From Fibrobacter sp. UWB10 (GTDB taxonomy: Bacteria; Fibrobacterota; Fibrobacteria; Fibrobacterales; Fibrobacteraceae), in assembly GCF_900182935.1 (NCBI RefSeq), contig NZ_FXUE01000001.1:682001-746000 (forward strand): a stretch of DNA of 64,000 nt, in the 5' to 3' direction. The notes under the pieces are model-generated. The model made no database searches. It had not been told where the DNA came from and saw only the letters and a program-made list of their open reading frames with translations. Every line of letters starts with the position of its first letter. Positions within the stretch are counted from its first letter, which is position 1. The position numbers and the translations under genes were made by a program. Shown in pieces: positions 17,073-25,372 of the stretch.

Positions 17073-20021
17073 TTATCTCAACCGGCGGAGGCCGCGGGGC
17101 ATCGGGACTTCGGTACCGTCTTCCTGCAACAGGTAAATGTTGTCGAGGCTAATGTAACCCGTGCCGCTGTGGCGAGCGCGCCAAGAGAAGTTCTTGATTT
17201 GCTTCGGGTCGAGCTGCGGGATAGTCTTGCCCCAACCTTCCTGCTTCATGTTTTCCCATATGAGCGTATCGCGCATCCAGGAGCCGCGAGTATTCTTGAG
17301 GCGCACCATGAATTCATCGTAATCCTGGACCTGGTTGCTTGCGATTTGCACTTCAAAATAGCCATCGGGATTGCTGTGGTTCGTGGCGTAGTCAAACACG
17401 ATACCCACGGAGTTGTGGACTTCTTCGGGAATCACGTAGTAGGCGCCAGCAAAGTTCGGCCAACCCTGCGTAGGCGGCTGTTCAATCATAAAATCGTGAC
17501 GGATAAAGCCACCATGCGGAGGAGCTCCGTTAAAGACCTTCGCGCCAATGGTCGTAGCGTTGTCGCCATTTGCCACCGGGAACCAATCGACGGCATCGAG
17601 GCCGTTATCAAAATTCTGCATCACATGCGTGGTACGGTAGGCGCCACGAATGCGGAACGGAATTTCAAGCACCGTCACTTTACCGCCAAGGCCCTGAACC
17701 ACTACATGGATCGTGCGTGCTGCAGGGTACATGTCATCGGGAATCGGAATCTGCACATGGAAACTTTCAATAGAAGCATTCCACTTGCCGTCATCGGGAG
17801 TCACCGACTGCATCAACAGACCGCGCTTGCCCCAGTTGCCGATATTCACGGAACCGTTTGTCAGCTGGCCATTCGGCTGGGTTGCCGTCACGAACAAGTC
17901 AATGGTATCGCCCGCCATGAGCACCTTCTTTTCGAGCGCTGCCGCAAGAATCACAGGCTTTGCAGCCTTGTCCTTAGTCGCTTCGCTCAAGCCCACCACC
18001 TTCGGGTTGATTTGCACGACAGCGAGACCAAACGGCGGCACCGTAATGTCTTTGTTCTTGCTCGGGTTAATGCGGCGACCGCTCGGGCCCATTTTCGGAT
18101 ACGGGAAAGCATTCTGCGAAGTGCCCACCCACTTAAACTGATCTTCGCCAAAGATTTCGACCTGCGTGCGTACCAAATCGCCCTTACCGACTTCTTTAGA
18201 ATTACCCTTGACGCTTGCGCGATCAATCTGCACCACCTGCGGGGCCTCCGACAAGTTCACAATCATCACTCGAGCAGAATCACCCTTGCCGATTGCATAA
18301 GCTTCCACATCCGGCGAAGTTGCCTCTACCGGAAGCACGGCATAACCGTCTTCCAAGAAATCCTTGAAAGTCATATAAAGGCCGTAGTATTCCGCCGTCG
18401 GTTCCAGAGACTTCCAATGATTCCAGGAACCTTCTTTTGCAAGAGCAGTCATACTGATCGTGCCCCAAGTGTCATCGGGGCCCTTAAACACGTTGCCAAA
18501 GGCATCCCACGGGAGCACCTGCAAACGGTTACCAAAGCGCATAGCATGCTGAGCGAAAATGCTTGCCACGGCGGCGGCCTGCGGGTAATCCATCAGCAGG
18601 CTAAAGCCCTGCACGCAAGTGCTAAATTCAGAGAGGAACACGCGGCGTTCGCCTTCGAGGTGGCGTTTCATCCACACATTCAGCGTATCCATATTCGGGC
18701 CCACGTCGAGCATGGCCTTGAGCATTTCAGCGGGCTTCGGTTCGTTCGGAGTCCAGTACGGATAATTGTGCAAGTCAACCACATCGAGGTAACGCTTGCC
18801 ATCTTTCTTTTCAGCCTCGCCCACGATGCGCAAGAATTCTTCCATCCAGTACTTGCCATCCAGAATGCCGGCGCCCTTCTGCATCATCTTATGCGTACTC
18901 AGGAGCGGTCCGTGCAGAATGATGGTAGAATCCACCGCCTTCATGGCGCGGGCGTATTCCAAGAAGCGGGCGGCGTAATGCCTTGCCGAAATCGGGCCGG
19001 ATTCTTCCCATTCGCCATCGAGTTCGTTACCAATTTCCCACTGTTTGATATTGTAACCCTTGACCTTGTTGGCGTAGCGCACCCAAGCAGCCGCTTCCTT
19101 TGCAGTACCCGTGCCTGCATTCACGCAAATCACGGCCTTTGCATTCGGGAGCGTCTTGATGAACTTCATGAATTCTTCAAAATCCCACTTGATGTCGGTC
19201 CAATCGGTACGAGCCTTGTCGCCATTGCGGGTCGACATAGCGTAGAACTTGTAGTTGTTACCGCCGAGCAAGTCGGTTTCGCCGCTGTAAAGTTTCATCT
19301 CGCGAATCTGCACGCCCTTCGCCGGCAAATCGGAAGCCTTGAAGCGGATCGCCACGTAGCGGGTGCGGAACTTAGACTTGTACTTTGTCGTCGCCCCACT
19401 CACCTTGACGATCTTCTCGGTTTTCAGCTTATTTTCAAGAGCCTGGTGCACACCCGGATATTCAGCATAGTCTTCAGTCCAGTAGGCTATTTCAAAAGAT
19501 TTCGGACGCAGAGTTCCCCAATCGATTTGCAAGGAATCAACATTGATCTTTTCGGGGAATTCCACCACGACCCAAGGCGGGTCCACGGGGTCCAAGATTT
19601 CACCCCACCACATGGTTTCCATATTGCCGTCGGCCAAGTGGCTGCGGCGAACAAATCCGTAGTTGTCCTTGGTAGTACCGCGGTAAATCGTTTCGCCCAA
19701 GAAACCACGCGCCCACTTATTTTCGTCGGCAGTCCAAAGGCCAGTGCTATCGTAGCTACCGATACCATTCCAGTGGTAATCATTCGAAAGGCTGCCATTC
19801 GGGAAACGGAACAGCGTGTAACCGCCATCGACCAAAGCAGAAGTCATGTCATAATAGCGGCTGGGCGGATTCCAAATAGCAAGGTCCGCAGACATCATGT
19901 TGTCCTTGTTAATAACAATACCCGGGTGCAAGTCATCGACCTTGATGACATTCTGGGCGGCAAAGGCGGCGGAACCCAGAGAAAGCCCCGCCAAGGCTGC
20001 AATAGCAAAACGATTTTTCAT
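17073..20021 (-). CDS. Multidomain clan GH-A-like glycoside hydrolase (cellulase candidate)
   Basis: Secreted protein of 982 residues, starting MKNRFAIAALAGLSLGSAAFA. FRFPNGSLSNDYHWNG (71-86) looks like the first barrel strands. Residues about 120-247 form an F5/8-type C (discoidin-like) module that seems inserted into the barrel. The barrel resumes with QWEIGNELDGEW, giving Asn332 and Glu333 as putative acid/base, and VFLSEFST, giving Glu465 as putative nucleophile. Beta-rich domains follow. The last about 190 residues (MQNFDNGLDAVDWFP to GTGYISLDNIYLL) resemble a CBM11-type module, and the protein ends in a basic tail (PRGLRRLR). The Asn-Glu and Glu pair fits clan GH-A. GH51 or GH44 are possible families, and an endoglucanase like the GH51 enzyme EG2/CelF of F. 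succinogenes is plausible but unproven. It lies between two GH9 genes. Confidence 0.75.
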   Translation of the reverse strand: MKNRFAIAALAGLSLGSAAFAAQNVIKVDDLHPGIVINKDNMMSADLAIWNPPSRYYDMTSALVDGGYTLFRFPNGSLSNDYHWNGIGSYDSTGLWTADENKWARGFLGETIYRGTTKDNYGFVRRSHLADGNMETMWWGEILDPVDPPWVVVEFPEKINVDSLQIDWGTLRPKSFEIAYWTEDYAEYPGVHQALENKLKTEKIVKVSGATTKYKSKFRTRYVAIRFKASDLPAKGVQIREMKLYSGETDLLGGNNYKFYAMSTRNGDKARTDWTDIKWDFEEFMKFIKTLPNAKAVICVNAGTGTAKEAAAWVRYANKVKGYNIKQWEIGNELDGEWEESGPISARHYAARFLEYARAMKAVDSTIILHGPLLSTHKMMQKGAGILDGKYWMEEFLRIVGEAEKKDGKRYLDVVDLHNYPYWTPNEPKPAEMLKAMLDVGPNMDTLNVWMKRHLEGERRVFLSEFSTCVQGFSLLMDYPQAAAVASIFAQHAMRFGNRLQVLPWDAFGNVFKGPDDTWGTISMTALAKEGSWNHWKSLEPTAEYYGLYMTFKDFLEDGYAVLPVEATSPDVEAYAIGKGDSARVMIVNLSEAPQVVQIDRASVKGNSKEVGKGDLVRTQVEIFGEDQFKWVGTSQNAFPYPKMGPSGRRINPSKNKDITVPPFGLAVVQINPKVVGLSEATKDKAAKPVILAAALEKKVLMAGDTIDLFVTATQPNGQLTNGSVNIGNWGKRGLLMQSVTPDDGKWNASIESFHVQIPIPDDMYPAARTIHVVVQGLGGKVTVLEIPFRIRGAYRTTHVMQNFDNGLDAVDWFPVANGDNATTIGAKVFNGAPPHGGFIRHDFMIEQPPTQGWPNFAGAYYVIPEEVHNSVGIVFDYATNHSNPDGYFEVQIASNQVQDYDEFMVRLKNTRGSWMRDTLIWENMKQEGWGKTIPQLDPKQIKNFSWRARHSGTGYISLDNIYLLQEDGTEVPMPRGLRRLR

Positions 20022-20034
20022 AAAAACCTCAAAA

Positions 20035-20042
20035 CAAATATA
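20035..20042 (-). promoter_or_regulatory. TATATTTG promoter element
   Basis: On the minus strand TATATTTG ends 13 bases before the ATG at 20021, with GAGG in between as the ribosome-binding site. It matches the TAnnTTTG consensus exactly. Confidence 0.6.
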
Positions 20043-20082
20043 GTAGGAAGTTAGAAGTAGGAAGTAGGAAGAAAAAGGAAAT

Positions 20083-20103
20083 GCCCCTGAACAAGTCAGG
20101 GGC
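20083..20103 (-). terminator. Intrinsic terminator of the GH9 gene at 20154
   Basis: GCCCCTGA-acaag-TCAGGGGC is a perfect 8-base stem. On the minus strand ATTTCCTTTTTC follows, giving a broken T-run. Confidence 0.7.
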
Positions 20104-20153
20104 AAACCATTCAAATTCGGCGCGGAATCTGTCTACCGCCTACCGTCTACTGT

Positions 20154-21986
20154 CTACTTAATCTGATGACCCTTCAGGTTGAAGCGCTTGCCGTTCATTT
20201 CGACATAGAGCTTCTGGTCAACAAAGCGGAGCTGCGGACCCTGCTTGGCGTGAGCCCTGCGAGCAACAGCGGGCTTGATGGCATCGGTACGAGCAACGCC
20301 TGCGGCAGCAAAGCTCGGAGCGTAACCATGGTTGATGGCTTCGATAGCGCCAGCGAGGTATGCAAACGGAGCATTCCAGTTAATCGCCACTTCGTTCGAA
20401 GCATAGCTGCAGTTGTTGTCGACATAAGAGGTTGCCGGGAAACCAGTTCTATAGTCCTTGCATTCCCAAGTTTCAGAACCAATGTCTTCGCCACCGGGCT
20501 GCGGGCCACCCACAATCATACCCGGAATAGGATCGCTCACCTTGTCAGAGGTACTCGGACGATGGTGCGGCTTCTTAGCAGACTTGGTGCCAAAGCCAGT
20601 CAAGAAAGACATATCCAGCGGGTTCTTACCGAGCAAGTAGTCCAGCACCTTAACGGCGGCCTGATAATACTTGGCTTCGCCAGTCAGGTAGTAAGCGTGC
20701 AACAGCCAAACGCCCTGGTTGCCAGCAACAGCGTTAGAGCCCCACACAAAGTCGTTCTTAGCCATCACGACACCGAAACCACTCTTGGTGCGGTTTACAA
20801 AATCATCAGCCACCTTGAGCAAGCTGTCTTTTGCAGCCTGGGCAGCACCACCAAATTCCGTAGCATGCGTAGCCATGCCGTAGGTAGCAAGACCACCGAC
20901 ATCGGCCCAGCTCGGGATATTTCCAGAAGCATTGTTCGGCTTGTAAGAGGCATCGCCGGTAGACACGAAAAGTTCCGTAGAAGCAAATTCCTTTTCGTCA
21001 CCGAGCCACTTGTCACCGTATTCACCCGTCTGCACACCATTCGGGTTGCTGTAAGCCTTATTCGGATTCTGGGCACCCCAAGCATAAGCCTTCTTGGCAG
21101 CTTCCAAGCACTTGCTTGCATAAGTTGCATCGAACGGCTTGTACACACGGGCAGCCACAGCCATCACACCTGCAAAGTCAAACGTTGCAGCAGTACCCTT
21201 GCCGATTACATAAATCGGGTCGGTATCGTCTGCCGGCATGACATCGCCCGGGAATCCGAGAGAAGTCAGCTTGTGGTAAACGCCACCATCAGAAGCCTGC
21301 ATCGTGAGCATCCAGTCCAGGTTGTACTTGATTTCGGCGAGCAAGTCCGGGAGCGTTCCATCAGCCGGGATGTTCCACTTGAGCGTCTTGAAATATTCCG
21401 GGAAATGTTCGTACAACGAAAGGAGCGTATAAGTGGTAATACCGGAGTTCACAATGTAGCGACCATAGTCGCCAGCATCGTACCAACCCTTGGTCGAGTT
21501 GATCGAACCGGATTCACCGGTAGAGCTATGGAGCTGCACGCTTGCATTGGTATGACCAGCAGCACGCTTCCACTGACCGGCGTAAGTTTCTTCGAGAGCC
21601 ATAGAGGCACGCTGGTAATAGTACCACTTCAGCGAGGCCTTGACCACATCTTCATACGTAGAGCCCGAAATCTTGAGATCCTGGCGAACCACCTGGCCAC
21701 CAACCTTAATGGAATAAGTACCCGGAGTGTTCAATTCCGAGATATCGACCAACTGCACGTTCTGACCACTGGGCTGCCAATTCGATGCAGCCGAAGGCGT
21801 TGCCGTCAAAACGGTCGTTCCACTCGCGTTTGCAATTTCCACATTGCCGTTACCGTCAACCAAGGCGAATTCTTTGGTATCACCCACACGGTAACCAATT
21901 TGGTTGATATAGGCTGTAGCAGCAAAAGTTACCGATGTAAGAGAAAGTATTACACCGACATACTGTTTTAGGCCAAATTTCAGCAT
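20154..21986 (-). CDS. Glycoside hydrolase family 9 endoglucanase, second copy
   Basis: Secreted cellulase of 610 residues and a close paralogue of the GH9 protein at 14939-16924. It has the same signal peptide, CelD_N Ig-like domain (AYINQIGYRVGDTKEFALVD) and GH9 domain. GWYDAGDYGRYIVNSG holds the catalytic aspartates, HHRPSTSD the conserved His block, and NEVAINWNAPFAYLAGA the general-acid Glu. It lacks the long Ser-rich linker of its paralogue but keeps the basic tail KLYVEMNGKRFNLKGHQIK. The start is supported by AAGGAG 6 bases upstream. Its own promoter (22017-22024) and terminator indicate a single-gene unit, so the cluster probably shares regulation in trans, not by co-transcription. 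Confidence 0.93.
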   Translation of the reverse strand: MLKFGLKQYVGVILSLTSVTFAATAYINQIGYRVGDTKEFALVDGNGNVEIANASGTTVLTATPSAASNWQPSGQNVQLVDISELNTPGTYSIKVGGQVVRQDLKISGSTYEDVVKASLKWYYYQRASMALEETYAGQWKRAAGHTNASVQLHSSTGESGSINSTKGWYDAGDYGRYIVNSGITTYTLLSLYEHFPEYFKTLKWNIPADGTLPDLLAEIKYNLDWMLTMQASDGGVYHKLTSLGFPGDVMPADDTDPIYVIGKGTAATFDFAGVMAVAARVYKPFDATYASKCLEAAKKAYAWGAQNPNKAYSNPNGVQTGEYGDKWLGDEKEFASTELFVSTGDASYKPNNASGNIPSWADVGGLATYGMATHATEFGGAAQAAKDSLLKVADDFVNRTKSGFGVVMAKNDFVWGSNAVAGNQGVWLLHAYYLTGEAKYYQAAVKVLDYLLGKNPLDMSFLTGFGTKSAKKPHHRPSTSDKVSDPIPGMIVGGPQPGGEDIGSETWECKDYRTGFPATSYVDNNCSYASNEVAINWNAPFAYLAGAIEAINHGYAPSFAAAGVARTDAIKPAVARRAHAKQGPQLRFVDQKLYVEMNGKRFNLKGHQIK

Positions 21987-22016
21987 CTCAGACTCCTTAA
22001 TAATTATTAGTAGCTA

Positions 22017-22024
22017 CAAATATA
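22017..22024 (-). promoter_or_regulatory. TATATTTG promoter element of GH9 gene
   Basis: On the minus strand TATATTTG lies 30 bases before the start codon of the GH9 gene at 20154-21986. It matches TAnnTTTG exactly and is only 4 bases from the A-run that serves as the T-tract of the next terminator. Confidence 0.6.
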
Positions 22025-22028
22025 CCCC

Positions 22029-22058
22029 AAAAAAAGCGTAAGAGTGGTCTCTTACGCT
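22029..22058 (-). terminator. Intrinsic terminator of the esterase gene
   Basis: AGCGTAAGAG-tggt-CTCTTACGCT is a perfect 10-base stem followed on the minus strand by seven T. It lies 30 bases after the stop codon of the gene at 22088. Confidence 0.9.
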
Positions 22059-22087
22059 AGAAATTGGACACAAGTGTACCCATTGTG

Positions 22088-23305
22088 TTATTTTTTCACG
22101 AATTTTAAGCTTTTTTGTATTCCAGACGGGAATGTCACGACCACGGCATAAGCTCCGGAGGGGAGCGAAGACAGGTCATGGAAACCATAGAAAGAACCTC
22201 GACGGGCAACAGAGCCGTTCATAGAGACAACGGCAAAACGGAACTCGTCCTTACTTCCATAGGCGACCAGTTTGTTGCCCATCAGGCCGACCTGGGCAAA
22301 TTGCTTCATGCTTGCAAGCACCCGCGCCGGAGGATCTGTAACCATCGAATCATTGGTGGAAGAATCCGCAGCCTTTGCTTCGCGGGCCTTGTCAAAAAAA
22401 CTTACCATTTTGTCCAAATTCTCGGAAACATACATTTCGTTGCCGCCATGGGTTCCTCCCGACACCGAAACAAGTTCCGTCACGACATTATGCTTTTTCA
22501 GAGAATCATAAAGTTCCTGGCTTTGTTCCTTGTTTACAATTTGGTCCGATGTTCCATGGAACAAGATAATAGGCGGGTCGTCTTCGCTGGCATAGTACGG
22601 CGAACTCGCCACCATCCATTTATCCTTGTTGCCTTCGCGCTCGGCACCGATGAAGGCGCCTTCGTAAGTTCCGCTGCCCATGAAATTATTGATAGGATTC
22701 ATGGTGTAAATATCGGTCGGAGGAGACCAAAGCGACGCCGCATCGATACAGCTACTGAACTTGGTGAACTCCCCTAGGGAGCCCACCAAGTCCACCGTTA
22801 CAGAACCGGACTTGCCTTCTTTCAAGCCACAGGTTGTAGCGACCAAACTGGAGAGATGTCCGCCCGACGAAAATCCGGACATAGCGATAAACGATGTATC
22901 GATTTTGTATTTCGCTGCATTACCACGAATAAAGCGCACTACGGCCTTAAGATCATGCAACTGCGCCGGATAAATGGCATCGCTTGCAGAACGGTGATTC
23001 GGGGTAACGACCGCATAGCCCGCCTTGGTAAGGGCCGCACAAATCGTATTCAAGTCGGCAGAACCCTTTTGATTGTTCATGCTCCAGGCGCTACCGTAAG
23101 TGTGAATCACGACCGGATAAGCATCCTTCGTTTCTTTGGGCAAATAGATGTCCAGTGTATGGTAGACTTTTCCGTCGCCTGCATAATTCAAGTCGGCAAA
23201 TTTTTCGGAATACTCCATTTTGCCTTGGCCTTGCTGGCCGCCAAAACCCTGGGCATAAGCGGCTACCGATGCTAAAAAGCACGATAATACGATTAATTTT
23301 TTCAT
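22088..23305 (-). CDS. Secreted alpha/beta-hydrolase, probable carbohydrate esterase
   Basis: 405 residues. The start is set at MKKLIVLSCFLASVAAYAQ, a signal peptide; the frame is open further upstream without a better start. LDIYLPKETKDAYPVVIHTYG is the oxyanion-hole region of esterase/lipase-type hydrolases (HTYG in place of HGGG). GFSSGGHLS carries the nucleophile Ser. A charge-relay Asp is expected in ILFHGTSDQIV, and the His in SGGTHGGNEMY. Acetyl-xylan and feruloyl esterases share this fold, and the neighbouring cellulases support a hemicellulose esterase, but substrate is inferred. The last about 80 residues (FRFAVVSMNGSVARRGSFYG to SLKFVKK) resemble a T9SS type A sorting domain. TAAATTTG lies about 45 bases upstream. 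Confidence 0.82.
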   Translation of the reverse strand: MKKLIVLSCFLASVAAYAQGFGGQQGQGKMEYSEKFADLNYAGDGKVYHTLDIYLPKETKDAYPVVIHTYGSAWSMNNQKGSADLNTICAALTKAGYAVVTPNHRSASDAIYPAQLHDLKAVVRFIRGNAAKYKIDTSFIAMSGFSSGGHLSSLVATTCGLKEGKSGSVTVDLVGSLGEFTKFSSCIDAASLWSPPTDIYTMNPINNFMGSGTYEGAFIGAEREGNKDKWMVASSPYYASEDDPPIILFHGTSDQIVNKEQSQELYDSLKKHNVVTELVSVSGGTHGGNEMYVSENLDKMVSFFDKAREAKAADSSTNDSMVTDPPARVLASMKQFAQVGLMGNKLVAYGSKDEFRFAVVSMNGSVARRGSFYGFHDLSSLPSGAYAVVVTFPSGIQKSLKFVKK

Positions 23306-23349
23306 ACTAACTCCATAACAACCCTCCCAGACATTGGAAGCGTCATTAG

Positions 23350-23357
23350 CAAATTTA
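23350..23357 (-). promoter_or_regulatory. TAAATTTG promoter element of esterase gene
   Basis: Minus-strand TAAATTTG, 44 bases before the ATG at 23305, matches TAnnTTTG. It sits directly after the T-run of the upstream gene's terminator. Confidence 0.5.
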
Positions 23358-23359
23358 TA

Positions 23360-23393
23360 CAAAAAAAATCTGCCCTGTATATAACAGGGCAGA
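23360..23393 (-). terminator. Intrinsic terminator of the FISUMP lipoprotein gene
   Basis: TCTGCCCTGT and ACAGGGCAGA form a perfect 10-base stem with loop ATATA, followed on the minus strand by eight or nine T. Confidence 0.9.
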
Positions 23394-23433
23394 ACTTTCG
23401 TTGTTCCGTTTTACAACCCCAACGGGCAAAACA

Positions 23434-24090
23434 CTAATTTTTTACGCAGCGGACCGAATAGCCAATTTCTTTATCAGAATAATTGATTCGTGCCCTAGTG
23501 GAATTGTGAATCAAAATCATATAGTACGCATTGGTTTCGCATTCACCGAAATAGTACACGCCGTTGTCACAAATATTTCCCGAAGAACTCATGAAATTGG
23601 CCTCTTCACGCTCGAAATAGTAAGCACCATCTAAAGCCCTGTCGCCACCGGGGAGAGCCGCAAAGCCGTAATCGTCCGAGCCCATAGCCGATTTCCAGCC
23701 AGACCTCGATTTGAGATATTGGCCCGCTTTCGATTCACCGCCCACAAATTCAATCAGGGTCTCGAATTCTTCGCGCGACGGCAAATGCCAACCTGCGGGG
23801 CAAGCATTCATCGCGGCAGACCATACATAAATGCGACCGTAAGTATCGCAATTCACCGGATTGTCATCATAGCAGTAGCTTCCGGATATTTCGTAGTTGA
23901 GGTTCTCGGCCATCCAAACCTGGGTACCAATTTCGACCGTCTTGTAAACATGCCCATCGCGGGAGTCCGTCATCGATTCCTTGACATAGTTCACCTCGGG
24001 TTCAGGGGCTTCGAGATAATACTTGGATTCCTCGCCACAAGCGGCAAGAATTGCGGCAACCGACAAAACAAAAGCAGAATAGTATTTCAT
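23434..24090 (-). CDS. FISUMP-domain lipoprotein (TIGR02145)
   Basis: 218 residues. The lipobox LAAC gives Cys18 as the lipidated residue. From DSRDGHVYKTVEIGTQVWMAENL (about 43-65) onward the protein is a Fibrobacter succinogenes major paralogous domain: YGRIYVWSAAMNACPAGWHLPSREEFETLI in the middle and IGYSVRCVKN at the end. The family is widespread on surface proteins of Fibrobacter and some Bacteroidota; its function is unknown, though the fold is related to C-type-lectin-like or formylglycine-type domains. TACATTAT lies 5 bases before the ATG, a weaker version of the short-leader pattern seen at rimO. Confidence 0.92.
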   Translation of the reverse strand: MKYYSAFVLSVAAILAACGEESKYYLEAPEPEVNYVKESMTDSRDGHVYKTVEIGTQVWMAENLNYEISGSYCYDDNPVNCDTYGRIYVWSAAMNACPAGWHLPSREEFETLIEFVGGESKAGQYLKSRSGWKSAMGSDDYGFAALPGGDRALDGAYYFEREEANFMSSSGNICDNGVYYFGECETNAYYMILIHNSTRARINYSDKEIGYSVRCVKN

Positions 24091-24119
24091 AGCCTATAAT
24101 GTAACAAACAATTTTGTAC

Positions 24120-24147
24120 AAAAAAAAATCCCCGAACCAGTCGGGGA
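24120..24147 (-). terminator. Intrinsic terminator of dxr
   Basis: TCCCCGA-accag-TCGGGGA stem followed on the minus strand by a run of about nine T, 22 bases after the dxr stop codon. Confidence 0.9.
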
Positions 24148-24168
24148 CAATGTTTAAGCTTTAAAGCG

Positions 24169-25317
24169 TTACTTTATAAGAGCAGCGGTAAGCTTGCGGG
24201 CTTCGGCATCGGCTTCGAGAACTTGGTCAAGCGTCAAGTGACCGGTCACGTTCGGGGCACCGGCCATAATGGTTTCCACATGGCGCGGGATGTCGGTGAA
24301 CTTGAGGTTGCCCTTGAGGAAGGTATCCACGAGCACTTCGTTTGCGGCATTCATCATTGCCGGCACAATACCGCCACGGCGGCCCGCCTCGAACGCAAGG
24401 GCGAGGCAGCGGAACTTATTGAAGTCCGGTTCGAAAAATGTCAGTTTCGCGAGTGTCGGCAGGTCGATACGCTTAGTATCGAGCTTGAGACGGTCGGGCC
24501 AAGTGAGCGCCACCTGAATCGGGATGCGCATGTCGGGAGCACCAAGCTGCGCCATCAAAGAGCCGTCGCGGAACTGCACCAGCGAATGCACCATGGACTG
24601 CGGGTGAACCACCACCTTAATCTGGTCGTATGGAATGTGGAACAAGAAGTGAGCTTCGAGAACTTCGAGGCCCTTGTTCATCATGGAGGCAGAGTCGATG
24701 GTAATCTTCTTGCCCATGCTCCACACCGGATGATTCAAGGCGTCGGCCACGGTGATGTTTTCAAACTTTTCAATCGGCCATTCGCGGAACGGGCCACCCG
24801 ATGCTGTAATTTCGAGGAATTCCACTTCGGATTCGCGCTTGCCGCCTTCGAGGCACTGGAAGATGGCACTGTGTTCAGAGTCAATCGGCGTAATAAAGGA
24901 CTTCGGGTTTTCAGCAAGCTTGTCCCAAATCACCGGGCCAGCCATGACCATGGTTTCTTTGTTGGCAAGAGCCACATGTTTGCCGTGTTCGATAGCGGTA
25001 ATGGTCGGGAGGCAACCCACAGCACCCATCAGCGAGTTGATGATGATGTCAGCCTTCGGGTCGGCAGCGAGTTCGCAAAGGCCTTCCATGCCAGCGAGCA
25101 CCTTCATGCCGAGTTCTTTTTCAAGTTCCTTGGCAGCAGCTTCGTTGAACATGCACACGCGTTCCACCTTGTACTTGCGCACAATTTCGGCAACCTTTGC
25201 CACGCTGCTGTTTGCTGCGACAGCGTAAAGATTGAAAATGTCGGAATGCTGGTGAATGACATCAACGCTAGAAGTACCGATAGAACCGGTTGCACCGAGA
25301 AGAACTACGTTTTTCAT
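24169..25317 (-). CDS. dxr: 1-deoxy-D-xylulose 5-phosphate reductoisomerase
   Basis: Second enzyme of the non-mevalonate isoprenoid pathway; makes 2-C-methylerythritol 4-phosphate with NADPH. The 382 residues are full length. VVLLGATGSIGTSSVDVIHQ is the NADPH-binding Rossmann motif. ALANKETMVMAG and TPIDSEHSAIFQ provide metal and substrate contacts, and TASGGPFREWP is the flexible loop over the active site. HPVWSMGKKITIDSASMMNKGLE is the second signature. GAGG lies 7 bases before the ATG. The isoprenoid product feeds uppS, encoded 23 kb away. Confidence 0.97.
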   Translation of the reverse strand: MKNVVLLGATGSIGTSSVDVIHQHSDIFNLYAVAANSSVAKVAEIVRKYKVERVCMFNEAAAKELEKELGMKVLAGMEGLCELAADPKADIIINSLMGAVGCLPTITAIEHGKHVALANKETMVMAGPVIWDKLAENPKSFITPIDSEHSAIFQCLEGGKRESEVEFLEITASGGPFREWPIEKFENITVADALNHPVWSMGKKITIDSASMMNKGLEVLEAHFLFHIPYDQIKVVVHPQSMVHSLVQFRDGSLMAQLGAPDMRIPIQVALTWPDRLKLDTKRIDLPTLAKLTFFEPDFNKFRCLALAFEAGRRGGIVPAMMNAANEVLVDTFLKGNLKFTDIPRHVETIMAGAPNVTGHLTLDQVLEADAEARKLTAALIK

Positions 25318-25372
25318 TTTGAAGCCTCTTTTTTATTCAGGTAAAAAGATAAAAAATATCTATTATTTAAAC

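Noticed and set aside
16914-20054. A 1046-codon open frame on the plus strand, and similar long plus-strand frames at 20166-21971, 15350-16903 and 29581-30930
   Set aside because: They lie antisense to well-supported enzymes and give His/Arg-rich sequences without recognisable domains, an effect of codon bias on the opposite strand.
25256-25372. A longer start for the plus-strand gene at 25373
   Set aside because: The extra codons run through the dxr start region and do not look like protein; the ATG at 25373 leaves room for a promoter.
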